Shown here: positions 61,365 through 64,000 of the stretch, in pieces
Position numbering within the stretch: the stretch's first letter is position 1
Layout of the letters: every line of letters begins with the position of its first letter
From: Cytophagales bacterium UBA2561
Lineage (GTDB): Bacteria; Bacteroidota; Bacteroidia; Cytophagales; Thermoflexibacteraceae
Assembly (NCBI GenBank): GCA_002340355.1
Contig: DDLX01000040.1
Coordinates: 1 to 64,000, forward strand
Length of the DNA stretch: 64,000 nucleotides
Direction: 5' to 3'
Translations under genes and position numbers: made by a program
Notes under the pieces: generated by a model
What the model was told of the DNA's origin: nothing
The model's database searches: none
Seen by the model: only the letters and a program-made list of their open reading frames with translations

Positions 61365-61530
61365 GCCCTCCAGATGCTCAAAAAGCCAGATGATTATCTG
61401 GCTTCAAGATATATTTCAGTCAGCACAAAAAGGGATAATTATAATCGGCAAAAACTCCGTTCAAGCGGAGTTTTGTATGTTTGTTGTATTTTTTCCGAAA
61501 AGACGGCTTCCAGATGGAGACCGTTTTTTT
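61365..61530. other. Cluster of hairpins with a recurring CCAGATG motif
   Basis: Three stems lie close together: AGCCAGAT with ATCTGGCT at 61384-61401, AAAACTCCG with CGGAGTTTT around 61453-61476, and ACGGCTTCC with GGAGACCGT at 61502-61527 ending in a T-run. CCAGATG occurs near 61374, 61386 and 61509, with CCAGAT again at 61615. The layout would fit a short structured RNA read on the plus strand or a leader for the downstream gene. No known RNA family is recognised. Confidence 0.4.
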
Positions 61531-61812
61531 ATTTCTATTCTTTTCTGTAACGTTCGAACGAAGCATTTTGATATTTTCACTTTCTAAAAAAAATGTCCAG
61601 AATACTTTTTCCCTCCAGATCATAAGTGGCTAAAATGTTAATTCTTCTTTTTTTGACAACTTCCTTTCATTATGAACGTTATTTGTCCGAAAATTCCTCA
61701 AAAAACAACTAAAAAATCACACCATCTTAGTTCCTCTTCAAGAAACACTAAAAACGGTAATACTGTTACAGACTACTTTGAGCTAAAGAAAACCCTATTT
61801 TCCTGAAAAATC

Positions 61813-64000
61813 ATGAAAAAAATATTCTTTTTTATCGTTTTTCTTACGTTGTCCTCCAGCCTTTGGGCGCAAAAAGGCTATTTCCGAGATACGACCCATT
61901 TCTGGACAGATGTTGAAATTTGGTTAGATAAGGATACCACCCAATTCGGAAGGGAATTCAAAGATAGTTTTACGAATATTTGGGAAACTCAATTAGTCGA
62001 CTCTCAGAGGGTTACAGTACGAAAAGTTACTTCTGCCATGTACCGAAAGGGCTTCAAAGTAAATTCGCAAGTACGTGTATTTTGGTTAGCTATTTTGCAT
62101 GGTTATACTACTCAAAAGTTATCAGGGGAAAAAATAGCGGAATTTCTGGATGTAACTCGCCGAGCAGGACAACATTACGATTACAACACCATTTTTTTTA
62201 CTTATCTGAAAAATAGTGAGTCTTTTCTTCGAACAGGTTTTTTATATAAATCATCTTACAACCATGTTCTTCCTCCACAAGCTGAGTTTTCTTTTGTCTT
62301 TGATGCTCCTGAAATAGAAGAAATTCCTGAAGAAGAATTTTCAGAAACAGATAGTGAAGGTGATTGGGGAGAAACAGAGGAGACCACAGAGGAAGACGAC
62401 GAATGGGGTGGAGAGTGGGGAGATGAGAGTGATACAGAAACCGAAGATGACGGTTGGGGTGACGACTGGGCAAGTGATGAGGCTGAACCCTCTTGGGAAG
62501 ATGCTACTGATTGGAACGATCACTTTGAAAGTACAGGTGGAAAATGGGACGATTCGAAATCTTCAGGAGACTCTGAGTGGGCAGAGGATTTCGATATTAT
62601 AGATGAATATGAGAAAATTACACCTGAGGAAGCTTCTGAATTATTAGGTGGAGAGGACGGTGAATTTGCACCTCCCGAAGGTGAAGATATGGTTGAACAC
62701 CCCGTAATGCCTGAACCCGAAGGACCTGCTATTATTTTTCAGACAGCAGATTTGACATTGGGTTCAGTGTATGATACAATTAAAATAAAGGAAACAGCAG
62801 GTAAATTTGATATTCTAAAATTGACTTTTGTAGGCAAAGGCGGAAAAGCTGACTGGAAGAATGCCCGACTATCACCTAACAAAGTTTTTTGTGAATTTAC
62901 GGAATATGCTTTTAATGTTCGAGTACCCTATTTACGTGCCGAATACGCCAAATTAACCCATACTGATAAACTAAATAAACCTGTTGTTGGACGGTATGAA
63001 TATCAAAGTGTTCGAGCCAATAGATGGCGGAATCCATACTATCCAAGATTTATTTCCTATTATAACAATAACGAAGTCAAAGATTTATTACCCAATGTAA
63101 AGTTTACGGGTGGGTTTAGTTTGATTGGGCGTAATATTTCGACTCGAAACCTAACACAATCTGATTCTAAAGTAGAAATTTTTCAGGAAGGCGAAGAAAA
63201 AAATCCTGATGTTGTCATTTTATCCTCTGAACCTTACGTCTTTACTGACTCCACTTTTCGGAATAAAACAGGAAAAATGACAGTCTATTTTAATCAACGA
63301 GATACACTGGAAACTCGACTTCAGGATTCAATTACGCATAAAGGATGTGCAACATTTTATTATGCCAAGCTCAAGAAATTTATTGCAGTCAAAAATCTAA
63401 AGGAATTTGGACAAACAGCCTTTACAAATTCCTATCATCATGTTGAAGTTACGGCTGATCATTTGGAATGGTTCATGGAATCAAATCGAATTGAATTATT
63501 TATTTCGCAAGCTGCTGCTCAAGTACCTGCTATAGTTGAATCCTTGAACTATTTTGATAAAAAACGTTTTGACCGTATTAAAACTAGTCCTCGTTTTCAT
63601 CCTTTGATGATTGCAGCAGCCTACTCTCGACATATAAGTCATCCTTCTTTTCATGGTGAAGATTTAGCAACTCATTTCAAATTAAATTCACTTTTAGTAC
63701 GTCAATCAATGTATGAACTACACAAGCAAGATTACATAGATTATGACCCTACGAAAGATTGGGTCACGATAAAACCAAAAGGATTCCTATATGCCAAAGC
63801 CAACTGGTTTTTTAGTGATTACGATGCCATACAAATCTATTCAGGTAATAAACAAGGACGAAATATTGTTTTAGATACTGACACAAAAGATTTGACTATT
63901 AACGGGGTAGGTTTTTTTCCGATTCGGCTTCGTGACCCCGAAAATTATCCTGAGACCAAGTATAAGATTACGAATAAAAGCATCACACAAATGCGGAAAG
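61813..64000 (+). CDS. Large secreted protein with Trp/Asp/Glu-rich linker, cut by the window edge
   Basis: A continuous frame with no stop from ATG 61813 to the right edge, at least 729 residues. A signal peptide (MKKIFFFIVFLTLSSSLWAQ) leads to a region of about 150 residues, then from about residue 170 to 270 an acidic linker of Trp, Asp, Glu and Gly (blocks such as EWGGEWGDE, DDGWGDDWASDE). The following 450 residues are mixed alpha/beta with Tyr/Asn/Phe-rich motifs (ADWKNARLSPNKVFCEF, EYAKLTHTD, YYNNNEVKDLLPNVKF). I do not recognise a family. It probably continues well beyond the window. It is the last gene here, 640 bases after the LEA14-like gene. Confidence 0.7.
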   Translation, partial: MKKIFFFIVFLTLSSSLWAQKGYFRDTTHFWTDVEIWLDKDTTQFGREFKDSFTNIWETQLVDSQRVTVRKVTSAMYRKGFKVNSQVRVFWLAILHGYTTQKLSGEKIAEFLDVTRRAGQHYDYNTIFFTYLKNSESFLRTGFLYKSSYNHVLPPQAEFSFVFDAPEIEEIPEEEFSETDSEGDWGETEETTEEDDEWGGEWGDESDTETEDDGWGDDWASDEAEPSWEDATDWNDHFESTGGKWDDSKSSGDSEWAEDFDIIDEYEKITPEEASELLGGEDGEFAPPEGEDMVEHPVMPEPEGPAIIFQTADLTLGSVYDTIKIKETAGKFDILKLTFVGKGGKADWKNARLSPNKVFCEFTEYAFNVRVPYLRAEYAKLTHTDKLNKPVVGRYEYQSVRANRWRNPYYPRFISYYNNNEVKDLLPNVKFTGGFSLIGRNISTRNLTQSDSKVEIFQEGEEKNPDVVILSSEPYVFTDSTFRNKTGKMTVYFNQRDTLETRLQDSITHKGCATFYYAKLKKFIAVKNLKEFGQTAFTNSYHHVEVTADHLEWFMESNRIELFISQAAAQVPAIVESLNYFDKKRFDRIKTSPRFHPLMIAAAYSRHISHPSFHGEDLATHFKLNSLLVRQSMYELHKQDYIDYDPTKDWVTIKPKGFLYAKANWFFSDYDAIQIYSGNKQGRNIVLDTDTKDLTINGVGFFPIRLRDPENYPETKYKITNKSITQMRK

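Noticed and set aside
61333..61623. Plus- and minus-strand frames of 67-84 residues
   Set aside because: They run through several hairpins and have no coding signs.
62198..62602. Minus- and plus-strand frames of 60-91 residues
   Set aside because: They are alternative frames of the acidic linker in the large secreted protein.

Overview
The window looks like a chromosomal segment of a low-GC member of the Bacteroidota, probably a Cytophagales-type organism. The evidence is a gliding-motility lipoprotein GldB, many lipoproteins with an acidic stretch after the lipid-attached Cys, the TonB receptor/DUF4374/PepSY gene order, promoters of the Bacteroidota type (TTG, about 19 nt, TAnnTTTG), and an RNase P RNA whose neighbourhood is full of palindromic terminators. 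No rRNA or tRNA gene was recognised. The species cannot be named from the sequence alone.

Left end (1-2.1 kb): a graveyard. An IS1-family transposase remnant and an IS982-family transposase remnant abut near position 510. The IS982 piece cuts off the first 31 codons of a NodU-type carbamoyltransferase. About 0.6 kb upstream of that start lies a broken DUF5989 (SxtK-like) gene with a Trp-to-stop change. Together these look like a lost carbamoyltransferase/SxtJ/SxtK-type cassette.

2.1-36 kb: mostly core functions, partly in short operons. They are PBP2, RuvC, NDH-2, an iron-linked pair (imelysin lipoprotein and di-haem oxidoreductase), HemA, a T4-type polynucleotide kinase/phosphatase, a polytopic membrane protein, a phosphoesterase, Icd, IlvA, OxyR, a histidine-kinase-like protein lacking its phosphoacceptor His, an Rpn-family nuclease with a 12-bp tandem repeat, a thioesterase-like protein, an SDR, EttA, a RloA/RloB-type (AbiL-like) two-gene defence candidate with a nearby XRE regulator, a signal-less BtuF-like protein, a rhomboid, GldB, an EamA transporter, EF-P, APS kinase and a TRAP small permease.

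36.2-46.6 kb: an accessory region containing two copies of a 107-109 bp repeat with inverted ends, each just 3' of a minus-strand gene or operon. It holds a three-gene lipoprotein cluster (formylglycine-generating-enzyme-like fold, alpha/beta hydrolase, intradiol dioxygenase) with decay remnants, an iron/siderophore uptake operon (TonB receptor, DUF4374, PepSY) and a DoxX-OhrR-Ohr peroxide operon whose promoter sits on a perfect 42-bp palindrome.

46.8-64 kb: mostly core again. It includes phosphatidylserine decarboxylase, PurS, acyl-CoA dehydrogenase, a divergent HxlR/NmrA-type redox pair with palindromic operators, rnpB, a PlsC-like acyltransferase, a NADAR protein, GyrB, a decayed nuclease-like gene plus an IS fragment, a cell-wall amidase with a SPOR-like tail, and a LEA14-like lipoprotein. 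A large secreted protein with a Trp/Asp/Glu-rich linker runs off the right edge. Iron appears as a shared theme: the imelysin and TonB promoters both carry the same GTCTAAATAAAT box.
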